In this document: positions 48,921-57,539 of the stretch, one piece after another | Position numbering within the stretch: position 1 is the first letter of the stretch | How the letters are laid out: every line of letters begins with the position of its first letter | Origin: Taibaiella sp041660405 | GTDB taxonomy: Bacteria > Bacteroidota > Bacteroidia > Chitinophagales > Chitinophagaceae | Direction: 5' to 3' | Assembly: GCA_041660405.1 (NCBI GenBank) | Contig: JBAZWL010000005.1 | Location: forward strand, 124,001 to 188,000 | DNA length: 64,000 bases | The notes under the pieces: generated by a model | Database searches by the model: none | What the model saw: only the letters and a program-made list of their open reading frames with translations | Told to the model about the DNA's origin: nothing | Translations under genes and position numbers: made by a program

Positions 48921-49404
48921 AAGATTGGTTGTTTAGATTGTTTTTTAAATAGGTTGAATGAATGCGGATTTTACCGGAAAAGCTGTTCAGTAAAGAGCCG
49001 GAGATAATCAGTATCATACCGGTTATTAACAGCCATTTTTCCTGCGGTAAAAAACTTCTGCAAGTAAGGATCACAATTGCTCCGCCCAGGCTCATCAAAA
49101 AAGGCAGGTAACCTTTTTGAGGAATTTTCCTGTATAACATGAATAAGTGTATAGCAAAAAAGAGCAACAGAACAGGAAGAAGCCAGGGCATATAAGGAAG
49201 CTGAACCAAGCCAAAGCTTCCGAGCGTACTCATGTAGACAGCCCAGCACATGGGGCATTTCGGAAAAAATGCGATCAATACACTTGTTAAGATAGAAGGT
49301 AGCGACCTTGAAGTCTTTTTGATCTTCACCAATGTGCCTTCAGTCTTAGGTTCCTGTGCATTATTGTTGCAGCAACAGGAAGGTGTAGTTCCGGAAGTAT
49401 TCAT
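48907..49404 (-). CDS. Small membrane protein with N-terminal cysteine cluster
   Basis: 165 residues. The N-terminus (MNTSGTTPSCCCNNNAQEPK) has a CCC cluster and is otherwise polar. Four predicted helices follow, the first containing LIAFFPKCPMCWAVYMSTLG with a CPMCW motif reminiscent of MerC/MerT-like metal-transport proteins. Its stop overlaps the tyrosinase start by 14 bp, so they are coupled. The cysteines suggest delivery or handling of copper for tyrosinase; this is inference. Confidence 0.7.
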   Translation of the reverse strand: MNTSGTTPSCCCNNNAQEPKTEGTLVKIKKTSRSLPSILTSVLIAFFPKCPMCWAVYMSTLGSFGLVQLPYMPWLLPVLLLFFAIHLFMLYRKIPQKGYLPFLMSLGGAIVILTCRSFLPQEKWLLITGMILIISGSLLNSFSGKIRIHSTYLKNNLNNQSYDKS

Positions 49405-49439
49405 AAGCTATGGATTTAGATTATGGTTATTGTTGTTTG

Positions 49440-49874
49440 TTACTTCGTTTCAGATTGCAATACAGCATAAAAGGAAGCAACTACTCCAGCAGGACTGGTG
49501 CCGCCCTGCCCATCCGGATGAGGGATAGCACGGGTTACACTTCCGGTCATAGCAGGAACCTGGTTGACACCATCAGGTATTTGAGGGACCAGGTAACACA
49601 AATAATCGTAAATCCAGAGCGAGCCACTTACAATGCCGGTGCCTTGAAACCATAGTGTTGCAGGGCTTCCGTATTGGAACGAACCTTTCAGTTCCAGCTC
49701 CCAACCAGTATCGTAAATTTTGCCTGTTAAAGCTCCCGATTCAGCAATTTCAATTTTAAGATTTCCCCGTCCGAATTCGAGTGAGTTGAAATCAACAGAC
49801 AGGTCAGGATTGTTAAGCAGGCTCCGGTAGGTCCATGTGCCTGTACCGGGCTTCCGGTTTGCGTTTGATGCCAT
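49440..49874 (-). CDS. Hypothetical protein of tyrosinase operon
   Basis: 144 residues with a beta-rich profile (GTWTYRSLLNNPDLSVDFNS, LKIEIAESGALTGKIYDTGW, SLWIYDYLCYLVPQIPDGVN). No signal peptide, and the family is not recognised. It lies 35 bp upstream of the membrane protein and 59 bp downstream of the DJ-1/PfpI gene, all on one strand, and so is part of the tyrosinase operon. It could be an accessory or substrate-binding protein. Confidence 0.65.
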   Translation of the reverse strand: MASNANRKPGTGTWTYRSLLNNPDLSVDFNSLEFGRGNLKIEIAESGALTGKIYDTGWELELKGSFQYGSPATLWFQGTGIVSGSLWIYDYLCYLVPQIPDGVNQVPAMTGSVTRAIPHPDGQGGTSPAGVVASFYAVLQSETK

Positions 49875-49933
49875 AAATTTTGATTTTAGGTTTGGTATGT
49901 TTGGTTGTTTGGTAAGTTTGGCTTATCTGAATA

Positions 49934-50557
49934 TCAGCTATTGTAATAAGGAGGTAAGATAGTATAAGGAGGTAAAGAGGCAGCTCTGTTATATATCATA
50001 ACATCTGCAGTTTGCTGGGCAATAACAGCGCCATCATATTCTTCCACTACATAAAGCGCGCCATCAATTCCAGAAGTGATTCCTCCTGTTGACATGATAT
50101 TTCCATCCATCACAACACGTACATTTTTCACAAGATGAATATCGGGGTATTGCTGATGCACTGAATCGATAGCCTGATAATGAGTAGTAGCCTGCCTGCC
50201 GGACAATAATCCTGTTTTAGCTAAAGTGTACAGACCGATGCAAACCGATAAAATTTTCTTCCCGCCTTCTCCCATTCGTTTGATCCAGGTTATCATAGAA
50301 GGATCGACTTCAAGATCTATAATACCCGGTATAACAATCAGGTCGGGGTCGGGACAATTGGTGATGTCGTATTGCGGAGTTATAGTTACCACCTTGCCTT
50401 CACTGCTGATGGTATCCATAGTTGCAGCCACAGTATAAACCTGGTATCTTTTATTATTATAGGCGTTGGCTTTGAGAAAGACATCTATAGGCCCGTTCAT
50501 ATCTATAGGTTCTACACCGTTATAAATAAGCACGGCAACTTTAATTGGCATTTCCAT
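49934..50557 (-). CDS. DJ-1/PfpI family protein
   Basis: 207 residues. Features of the DJ-1/PfpI fold: IKVAVLIYNGVEPIDMNGPI, DPDLIVIPGIIDLEVDPSMI and the nucleophile elbow SVCIGLYTLAKTGLL. A histidine (ATTHYQAI) follows. Members include isonitrile hydratase-like enzymes, chaperones and proteases; the ThiJ/InhA-like subgroup has the same arrangement. It is the first gene of the tyrosinase operon. No consensus promoter was found in the 630-bp upstream gap. Confidence 0.87.
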   Translation of the reverse strand: MEMPIKVAVLIYNGVEPIDMNGPIDVFLKANAYNNKRYQVYTVAATMDTISSEGKVVTITPQYDITNCPDPDLIVIPGIIDLEVDPSMITWIKRMGEGGKKILSVCIGLYTLAKTGLLSGRQATTHYQAIDSVHQQYPDIHLVKNVRVVMDGNIMSTGGITSGIDGALYVVEEYDGAVIAQQTADVMIYNRAASLPPYTILPPYYNS

Positions 50558-51189
50558 AATTTTTTATTTTGATAAGTGTGATGTTTGGCTAAAGAAAAGC
50601 TGTCGAAAAAGCAAGTAGCCGACAAACCATTGTTATACTTTGTTTCCGCTTTGTTCTCTATCAAAACTATATTTTAAAAACGGGATCTAATAACCTCTCA
50701 ATTTACAGTATCATATAACTGCTTGTAATATGGCCGGCTTATGCAATGGTTTATTAAAAATTGAAGAGAACTATTTGTAAGACAGTAAACTATATGTCGC
50801 AAGCGGTATGGGAGATGAAGCAATACATCATTATTGTTTTAAACGATAATAAAGCAGCATTGAAAAAATTAAGCAAGTATAGAAAGTCAACTTACTGACT
50901 CACAATATTTGTATCTTATAAGAAAGACCCTCATTTACTTTATGCAAGAAGGGAAAATTTGATGTAAATAAATTATTTTAAAAACAGGTGAAAATACCCT
51001 GTACATAACACGGGGTATTAATGCAGGGGTTAAGGGTTAAAAGGTATGAATAACATAATATTTTAGATGGTTGAATAACAATCGAAAAGAGGAGCAATGT
51101 GAATGTACCTTTATAGCAAAGGGAAGTGCTTTAAGCCATTCCTTTTGGGGTTCTTAATATAAAAATTTACTTTTGGATGCTTAAAAACA
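50558..51189. other. 632-bp gap between divergent operons
   Basis: AT-rich, with no gene seen on either strand. The right end carries a consensus promoter for the copper cluster (51144-51175). No terminal repeats or RNA gene recognised. Confidence 0.5.
51144..51175 (+). promoter_or_regulatory. Bacteroidota promoter of the copper cluster
   Basis: TTTG (51144-51147), 20-nt spacer, TACTTTTG (51168-51175), 14 nt before the TTG start at 51190. Confidence 0.7.
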
Positions 51190-51585
51190 TTGAGAAAAGC
51201 TACTTCCATATTACTGATCCTGTTATTCACCGCCAATATTTGCGGTGCAAGCATTTCATATCATTTTTGTGGCAAGATGCTCCAATATTATGCCTTCAAT
51301 GGCAATAAGAAAAAAAGCAAGTGCTGCTGCAAAGGCACTCAAAAGAAGAAAGGTTGTTGTAAGACCGAGCATCACAAGGTAACTGTTGATGAGGCTAAGT
51401 CATTCGCAAAGCAGCTTGTGTTCCAAAAACAGCTTATACTTGAAGCTATTGTGCCACAAACTTTTTACGGTATTGATCAAGGTATTAAGTTGATTGATTT
51501 CCCTTACTCTGTTCCGCTGGTCCACGCCCCTCCGATAGTGCGAACAGTATCCACACACATACTTCACCAGCAGTTTTTAATTTGA
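51190..51585 (+). CDS. HYC_CC_PP family secreted protein (copy 1)
   Basis: 131 residues starting at TTG. A hydrophobic N-terminus (ATSILLILLFTANICG) is followed by YHFCGKMLQYYAF, a lysine/cysteine block (KSKCCCKGTQKKKGCCKTEH) and the C-terminal LVHAPPIVR region. This is the short HYC...CC...PP family found in Bacteroidota copper/metal clusters; a second copy lies at 55866. The cysteines and histidines suggest metal binding in the envelope; the function is unproven. A consensus promoter precedes it, so it leads the copper cluster. Confidence 0.8.
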   Translation: MRKATSILLILLFTANICGASISYHFCGKMLQYYAFNGNKKKSKCCCKGTQKKKGCCKTEHHKVTVDEAKSFAKQLVFQKQLILEAIVPQTFYGIDQGIKLIDFPYSVPLVHAPPIVRTVSTHILHQQFLI

Positions 51586-51698
51586 TTATTCAGGTTATTC
51601 TACCTGCAAGTACCTATGTCTGCAGGCTTTGTTGTTTCTGCAATTTTTTTAGATAATGATGTGCTACATTACAATAGTGTATAAATTAAATTTTCAAA

Positions 51699-52277
51699 AT
51701 GGGCCTGATATTGCACATAAAAAATATGGTTTGCGATCGTTGCAAAATGGTTGTGAAAGCCGAATTAGAGAAAACAGGTCTTCATGTTACGCATGTTAAC
51801 CTGGGTGAGATCGAATTAAAAGAATCGGAGTTATCTCCTGATCAATTAAGTAATGCAAAGGACCACCTGGAAAATGTCGGATTTGAACTTATTGATGATC
51901 GCAAAACACAAATAATAGAACAGATTAAAATCGCAATCATAGAATTGATTCACTATCAAAATGATGAGATAAAAATTAAACATAGTGAGTACCTTGCGCA
52001 ACGTTTAAACTATGATTATTCTTTCTTAAGCAAAACGTTTTCTGATGAAGAAGGAACAACTATTGAACAATATATTATTCACCAAAAAATTGAAAAGGTA
52101 AAAGAGCTGCTTGCCTACGGACAATTGACGCTTAGTGAAATTGCCTGGCAAATGGGTTACAGTAGTGTTGCTGCACTAAGCAGTCAGTTTAAAAAAGTAG
52201 TAGGCATTACTACAGGTGCATTTAAAAAAGGAAGTGATAAGTCGCGGAACACTTTAGACAAAGTAGGAAAAGAATAA
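51699..52277 (+). CDS. HMA-domain/AraC-type transcriptional regulator
   Basis: 192 residues. The N-terminal ~60 residues are a heavy-metal-associated domain (LILHIKNMVCDRCKMVVKAE, CxxC at 12 and 15). The C-terminal ~80 residues are an AraC HTH (YLAQRLNYDYSFLSKTFSDE, EKVKELLAYGQLTLSEIAWQ, MGYSSVAALSSQFKKVVGIT). The fusion suggests a regulator that senses copper or another soft metal directly through the CxxC pair. It sits inside the copper cluster with copA downstream. Confidence 0.87.
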   Translation: MGLILHIKNMVCDRCKMVVKAELEKTGLHVTHVNLGEIELKESELSPDQLSNAKDHLENVGFELIDDRKTQIIEQIKIAIIELIHYQNDEIKIKHSEYLAQRLNYDYSFLSKTFSDEEGTTIEQYIIHQKIEKVKELLAYGQLTLSEIAWQMGYSSVAALSSQFKKVVGITTGAFKKGSDKSRNTLDKVGKE

Positions 52278-52282
52278 AATTT

Positions 52283-52888
52283 ATGAAAGAACATTGGGAA
52301 AATATCTTTACAAATAAACAAGACAACCAGAAAAGTTGGTTTGAAGATTATCCGGCTATATCCATGCAATTGATCACGGAACAAAACCTGGATAAGGATG
52401 CTGCCATTATAGATATTGGGGGTGGAGATAGCCATCTGGTTGATGCTTTAATTGCAGCAGGGTACACCAATATTACTGTACTGGATATTTCTGAAAAAGC
52501 GTTGGATAACGCACGGGTACGTTTAGGAAAACCGGGCGATAATGTAAAATGGATCGTCGCAGATATTTGCACATTTATACCAGAAGAAAAATATGATTTG
52601 TGGCATGACCGCGCAGTATTTCATTTTCTTACCGGAGAAAGTGAGAGAGAACAATACATCCAAACTGCGCAAAACGCATTAACACCTGGCAGTAAATTAA
52701 TTATAGGTACGTTTTCATTGGACGGACCCGAAAAATGCAGCAATTTGCCAGTGCAGCGCTACAATGTCCCTGCCTTACAACTACAGTTTAAACCCCGGTT
52801 TCTAATGGAAAAAGGCAATAGGTTTACTCATATAACTCCTTTTCAAACAACACAGTCTTTTACCTTTTGTGTATTCAGGGCAGATTAG
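52283..52888 (+). CDS. Class I SAM-dependent methyltransferase
   Basis: 201 residues. Rossmann motif I AAIIDIGGGDSHLVDALIAA, motif II YTNITVLDISEKALDNARVR, DVxx-like ADICTFIPEEKYDLWHDRAV, and a C-terminal PGSKLIIGTFSLDGP strand. It binds S-adenosylmethionine; the acceptor is unknown. In copper clusters such methyltransferases sit beside metal transporters, but the link is only positional. It lies 5 bp after the HMA-AraC regulator. Confidence 0.87.
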   Translation: MKEHWENIFTNKQDNQKSWFEDYPAISMQLITEQNLDKDAAIIDIGGGDSHLVDALIAAGYTNITVLDISEKALDNARVRLGKPGDNVKWIVADICTFIPEEKYDLWHDRAVFHFLTGESEREQYIQTAQNALTPGSKLIIGTFSLDGPEKCSNLPVQRYNVPALQLQFKPRFLMEKGNRFTHITPFQTTQSFTFCVFRAD

Positions 52889-52951
52889 AGAATGGCTGAA
52901 TTTTGTAAAGTATTTCCAGAATACTGTAACAGCCAGCGTTTACAATGCAGG

Positions 52952-52959
52952 TAGCTTTG
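52952..52959 (+). promoter_or_regulatory. -7 box TAGCTTTG before copA
   Basis: A TAnnTTTG match 19 nt before the copA start. No TTTG at the expected -33 position. Confidence 0.4.
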
Positions 52960-52978
52960 CGTTGTAAATTATTTTTTT

Positions 52979-55399
52979 ATGACTGATACATTTTCGCTGC
53001 CGCTTATTGATGTTGAAAGCGAGCATTGCGCACTTATAGTAGATAAAGGACTTGAGAAAGTAAAAGGGATTAAATCACATAAAGTAGAATTAAATAACCA
53101 TCGTGCATTAATTGAAACAGATCATCCTGATGAAACAATTCCTAATGCAGTTGAAGCCATCCGGGATTTAGGCTATGGTGTAGATACGATCAGGAAAAAT
53201 TTTCCGATAACAGGCATGAGCTGCGCATCCTGTGCAGCAAGCGTTGAAAGCATGTTAAAGGCACAGCCTGGTGTCTTAAAAGCTGGTGTAAATTTTGCTA
53301 ACAGCACGGCCAATGTAGAATACATCCCCGGTATTGCTCATACAGAAGATTTTAAGAAAGCAATACAATCCATAGGCTATGATCTGATCATTGATGAAAG
53401 CGAAGAAGCTGCTGATAGTTTGCAGGCATTACAGCAACAGCATGCAAAAAGCCTGCGCAATCGAACCTTGCTTTCTATCGCATTTTCCCTCCCTTTGGTA
53501 ACTATCGGCATGTTTTTCATGAACATTCCTTATGCCAATTATATCATGTGGGCGTTGGCTACTCCAGTTGTCCTGGTGTTTGGCAAACAATTTTTCATTA
53601 ACGCCTGGAAGCAAGCTAAGCATCGCTCTGCCAACATGGATACCTTAGTAGCCATGAGCACCGGTATTGCTTACCTGTTCAGTGTTTTCAATACTTTATA
53701 TCCCCAGTTCTGGCATAGCAAAGGGTTACATGCACATGTATATTTTGAAGCTGCAGCTGTTGTGATCGCTTTCATCTTATTAGGTAAAATGCTGGAGGAA
53801 CGAGCAAAAGGTAATACCTCTTCTGCTATCAAAAAACTAATGGGGCTACAACCCCAAACAGTAACTGTTGTCCATCATGGCGGACATCAAATGGAAATTC
53901 CCATTGCGCAGGTAAAGGTTGGCGATATACTGCTGGTGAAGCCCGGTGAAAAAATAGCTGTAGATGGTATCGTTTCTGAAGGTAGTTCTTATGTGGATGA
54001 AAGTATGATAACCGGCGAGTCTGTTGCTGTGTTGAAGCAACAAGGAATCCGTGTGTTTTCCGGTACCATTAATCAAAAAAGCAGTTTTCAATTTAAAGCC
54101 GAAAAGGTAGGGGGTGATACTGTACTGGCACATATCATTCGTGCAGTACAAGACGCACAGGGCAGTAAAGCCCCAGTGCAAAAACTGGTAGATAAAATTG
54201 CCGGAATATTTGTACCGGTTGTTATAGGCATTGCATTATTAAGCCTGGCCGCCTGGTGGATGTTAGGAGGCGAAAATGGTTTTACACAAGGGTTACTGGC
54301 ACTGGTTACTGTTTTAGTAATAGCTTGTCCTTGTGCACTTGGTTTGGCCACGCCTACAGCCATCATGGTTGGTGTGGGCAGAGGTGCAGAAAATGGTATC
54401 TTAATTAAAGATGCTGAAAGCCTCGAAAGAGCCTACAAAGTAGATAGCATTATCCTGGACAAGACCGGAACGATTACGGAAGGTAAGCCCGAAGTTAATG
54501 GGATCGCCTGGGCAGAAGGAGCTAACCAAAAACAGTTGTCTCCTATATTATTTAGCATGGAAGAACAGTCTGAACATCCCCTTGCAGAAGCAGTGAGCCG
54601 GTATTTAAATGCAGAGGACACATCTAAAGTTACTATCGTGCATTTTGAAAGTATTACAGGGAAAGGCGTATCCGGTATATACAATGGAACGACTTATTAC
54701 ATTGGTAGCAGCAAATTTATATCGTCACAAAGCATTCACATCCCGGCAGTTTTGCAACAACAAGCTGATAACTGGCTGACAGAGGCAAATACAGTAATCT
54801 GGTTTGCTGATGATAAACAAGCACTAGCCACTATAGCTATCGCCGATAAGATAAAAGAAAATTCTGCCCGGGCCATACAACGCCTCTTGGAACTGGGTAT
54901 CACTGCATACATGCTTACGGGAGATAATGCTCAAACAGCAAAAGCCGTTGCTGATAAAGTGGGCATCAAAGAATATAAGGCAGAAACAATGCCCACAGAT
55001 AAAGCTGACTTTATTAAATTATTACAACAGCAGGGCCATGTAGTAGCTATGGTGGGCGATGGTATCAATGATAGCCAGGCTTTGGCACAGGCTGATATTA
55101 GTATAGCCATGGGTAAGGGAACCGATATTGCAATGGATGTAGCTAAAATGACACTTATCTCTTCTGACCTGATGAGTATTCCTAAAGCCATTGCACTTTC
55201 ACGCAAAACAGTAAGGGTAATCCGTCAAAATCTGTTCTGGGCATTCATTTATAATCTTATTGGGATTCCCATTGCTGCAGGTTTACTTTATCCGGTGAAT
55301 GGATTTTTGCTTAACCCAATGATCGCAGGTGCAGCTATGGCATTGAGTTCTGTGTCAGTAGTCAGTAATAGTCTTCGTCTGAAGTACGCTAAGCTCTAA
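52979..55399 (+). CDS. copA: Copper-exporting P1B-type ATPase
   Basis: 806 residues, pumping Cu(I) out of the cytoplasm. Layout: an N-terminal HMA-like region (1-70) that has lost CxxC (EHCALIVDKGLEKVKGI); a second HMA with GMSCASCAASVE (C82, C85); transmembrane helices; the actuator TGES motif (MITGESVAV); the CPC metal site (CPCALG, C450 and C452); the phosphorylation DKTGT (D494); SEHPLAEAV; and MVGDGINDSQALAQADISIA. It is full length for the family. The DUF3347 and small-chaperone genes follow on the same strand. Confidence 0.96.
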   Translation: MTDTFSLPLIDVESEHCALIVDKGLEKVKGIKSHKVELNNHRALIETDHPDETIPNAVEAIRDLGYGVDTIRKNFPITGMSCASCAASVESMLKAQPGVLKAGVNFANSTANVEYIPGIAHTEDFKKAIQSIGYDLIIDESEEAADSLQALQQQHAKSLRNRTLLSIAFSLPLVTIGMFFMNIPYANYIMWALATPVVLVFGKQFFINAWKQAKHRSANMDTLVAMSTGIAYLFSVFNTLYPQFWHSKGLHAHVYFEAAAVVIAFILLGKMLEERAKGNTSSAIKKLMGLQPQTVTVVHHGGHQMEIPIAQVKVGDILLVKPGEKIAVDGIVSEGSSYVDESMITGESVAVLKQQGIRVFSGTINQKSSFQFKAEKVGGDTVLAHIIRAVQDAQGSKAPVQKLVDKIAGIFVPVVIGIALLSLAAWWMLGGENGFTQGLLALVTVLVIACPCALGLATPTAIMVGVGRGAENGILIKDAESLERAYKVDSIILDKTGTITEGKPEVNGIAWAEGANQKQLSPILFSMEEQSEHPLAEAVSRYLNAEDTSKVTIVHFESITGKGVSGIYNGTTYYIGSSKFISSQSIHIPAVLQQQADNWLTEANTVIWFADDKQALATIAIADKIKENSARAIQRLLELGITAYMLTGDNAQTAKAVADKVGIKEYKAETMPTDKADFIKLLQQQGHVVAMVGDGINDSQALAQADISIAMGKGTDIAMDVAKMTLISSDLMSIPKAIALSRKTVRVIRQNLFWAFIYNLIGIPIAAGLLYPVNGFLLNPMIAGAAMALSSVSVVSNSLRLKYAKL

Positions 55400-55480
55400 A
55401 TCTAAATTTTGCAAATAAATCTCGTAATTCTATAACAATGACGTTTCTTTAATCAGGAAATTCGCCAAAAATAAATTGTA

Positions 55481-55693
55481 ATGAAAACATTGAAATTCAA
55501 AACCAATATTAACTGTTCCGGCTGCATTAATTCTGTAACGCCTCATTTAAATGCAACTGAAGGAATAACAAACTGGAATGTTGATATTCAAAATGCAGAT
55601 AAGGTACTTACTGTTGAGACTGAAGAGTTAACCAGCGATGTGATTACCGGAATTATAACAAAAGCAGGCTTTGCCATCCAGGAGATACATTAG
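55481..55693 (+). CDS. Small HMA-domain metal chaperone
   Basis: 70 residues, a stand-alone heavy-metal-associated domain with CxxC (INCSGCINSVTPHLNA) and the beta-alpha-beta-beta-alpha-beta layout (WNVDIQNADKVLTVETEELT, GIITKAGFAIQEI). Such proteins (CopZ/Atx1 type) carry Cu(I) to CopA. It lies 81 bp downstream of copA on the same strand. Confidence 0.9.
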   Translation: MKTLKFKTNINCSGCINSVTPHLNATEGITNWNVDIQNADKVLTVETEELTSDVITGIITKAGFAIQEIH

Positions 55694-55865
55694 TATAAAA
55701 GTGCGTTTTCTTTTCAAAAAGCTATAATTATATTAACCTTTTGCACGAATACCAATATGGATACGTGTAATGCAGAAAGCCTGAAATAGTGATTGACACT
55801 AGCTTACAAGGTATATTTTAAGATAACTAATTTTGAATTAGAAAAACCTGTAATTTTACAGCCTC

Positions 55866-56270
55866 ATGAAACGCTTTATAACAGTAATCATTGCAGTATG
55901 TTACCTATGCCTTAGCATAGGTATTCCTGTGCATTTACACTACTGTATGGGCAAAATGATAGAGGTTAGCCTGATAGAAAAAGATGACGACCACCATTGC
56001 TCCAGTTGTGGCATGGATAAAAAGTCATCCGGAAATGGCTGCTGTAAAGACGAACATAAGATTATTAAGAATGCAACCGACCACGCCTTAGTAAAAGATA
56101 TAATTATTAAGGCCCAGTTTAGCGAGTATATCCTCCCTGTTAAGCCCTCTGTTTTTGCGACTGCCAAAATTCCGGTTGCTTATGCAAATAGAATGGCTCA
56201 AACACATGCGCCACCACTGATTCCCCCCGATTGCCCCTTATATATACGTATAGGGAATCTTCGTGTCTGA
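55866..56270 (+). CDS. HYC_CC_PP family secreted protein (copy 2)
   Basis: 134 residues. Signal-like start (MKRFITVIIAVCYLCLSIGI), VHLHYCMGKMIEVSL, HHCSSCGMDKKSSGNGCCKD and a C-terminal HAPPLIPP. This is the same family as 51190-51585, here with the canonical HYC and CC motifs. The two proteins have diverged outside the motifs. It may bind metal in the envelope. It is part of the copper cluster, between the chaperone and the DUF3347 lipoprotein. Confidence 0.85.
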   Translation: MKRFITVIIAVCYLCLSIGIPVHLHYCMGKMIEVSLIEKDDDHHCSSCGMDKKSSGNGCCKDEHKIIKNATDHALVKDIIIKAQFSEYILPVKPSVFATAKIPVAYANRMAQTHAPPLIPPDCPLYIRIGNLRV

Positions 56271-56396
56271 TACTTTTTTATTGCTGATGCAATAGTGAAA
56301 ATGTATGTGGCTTAAGCTGCAATTCATTTTCATTATTGCTTTTTTTATGGCGTTTTTTTCCGGCGCTAATTAATCACAATATTAAAGTTTATAAAA

Positions 56397-57011
56397 ATGA
56401 AACTCATATTCATTGCGCTATCTGCTATCGCAGTACTCTCTTTCGCATCTTGTAGTAATCCTACTAACAAACAGGAAAACACTTCAAATGTGGAGACCAA
56501 CAATAACGCACCATCTGAAGAATTAGTAGATGCAAAAATTGTAAAGCCATCTTTTGCAATTGCAGATTCAAAACTGAAGACGCAGATGCAACATATATAC
56601 AATGCTTATTTGCTGATGCAAACTGCATTAGTAAATAACAAAACTGCTGAAGCCGCTACCCAGGCAAAAAGCGTTAGCCAATTCATAAGTTCCTTTGGTA
56701 CTACAGATCTTCCAACAGATCAGAAACAGGCTTATGAAGCTCATGTTGTAAAAATTCAGGAACTGGCAACCAGTATAGCCAATACGCAAGACATTAAATC
56801 TCAAAGGACTTCATTCTCCCCTCTTTCTAACCAAATATATGAACTGGTTATAGCTTTTGGAAATGATCAGCCCGTCTATCAGGCACACTGCCCTATGGCA
56901 TTTGATGGTAAAGGCGCATCCTGGCTGAGTGATAAGACAGAGATCAGAAACCCTTATTATGGTGACGAAATGCTGGAATGCGGTGAAGTAATCAACATTG
57001 TAAAAAAATAA
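56397..57011 (+). CDS. DUF3347 lipoprotein
   Basis: 204 residues. Lipoprotein signal ending FASCSNPT. A helical DUF3347 domain (LKTQMQHIYNAYLLMQTALV, AATQAKSVSQFISSFG) leads to the C-terminal metal-site region YQAHCPMAFDGKGASWLSDK, NPYYGDEMLECGEVINIV, whose H, C and M residues match the copper-binding module of CusB-associated Bacteroidota proteins. It probably buffers copper at the outer membrane or in the periplasm. It lies 32 bp before the secreted HMA protein. Confidence 0.88.
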   Translation: MKLIFIALSAIAVLSFASCSNPTNKQENTSNVETNNNAPSEELVDAKIVKPSFAIADSKLKTQMQHIYNAYLLMQTALVNNKTAEAATQAKSVSQFISSFGTTDLPTDQKQAYEAHVVKIQELATSIANTQDIKSQRTSFSPLSNQIYELVIAFGNDQPVYQAHCPMAFDGKGASWLSDKTEIRNPYYGDEMLECGEVINIVKK

Positions 57012-57043
57012 TCCAACACTTAACACAACTAAAATAATTTAAA

Positions 57044-57538
57044 ATGAAAAAGTTCCTTTTTGTAGTAGCTATGATGCTATCTATATCTTCCTTCGCTCAG
57101 ATCAAATCTGCAAACCTTACTGCTAGTGGGCTCACTTGTAGCATGTGCAGTAAGGCTATCTATAAGTCATTAGTAAAAGTTGCTACTATCCAGGATGTGA
57201 AAGTGGACATTAAAAATTCAAGCTATCTGATCACTTTTAAACCAGGAGAGACCGTATCTCTTGCAGCTATAAAAAAGGCTGTGGAGGATGCAGGTTTCTC
57301 AGTAGCTGCGCTAAAAGTAACAGCCAATTTTGAGAAAACAGAAATAGGACCGGATGCCAAAATTTCGCTTCAGGGAAGTACCTACCGTTTTCTCAATAGT
57401 TCAAAACAAACTATCCAGGGAGTAAAGACCTTTGCTGTTGTAGATAAAAATTACCTGCCGGCCAGCGAACATAAAAAGTACGCTAAGAATATTACGGCTA
57501 AGCCTGGTAGCGGCGTCTATCACGTTACACTACTTTAA
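57044..57538 (+). CDS. Secreted HMA-domain protein
   Basis: 164 residues. Signal peptide (cleaved after SISSFAQ), then an HMA domain with CSMC (ASGLTCSMCSKAIYKSLVKV, GETVSLAAIKKAVEDAGFSV), then a ~75-residue extension (KISLQGSTYRFLNSSKQTIQ ... SGVYHVTLL). An exported HMA suggests periplasmic metal handling rather than a cytoplasmic chaperone. Its TAA stop (57536-57538) is followed after one base by the ATG of the next gene (57540). Confidence 0.88.
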   Translation: MKKFLFVVAMMLSISSFAQIKSANLTASGLTCSMCSKAIYKSLVKVATIQDVKVDIKNSSYLITFKPGETVSLAAIKKAVEDAGFSVAALKVTANFEKTEIGPDAKISLQGSTYRFLNSSKQTIQGVKTFAVVDKNYLPASEHKKYAKNITAKPGSGVYHVTLL

Positions 57539-57539
57539 T

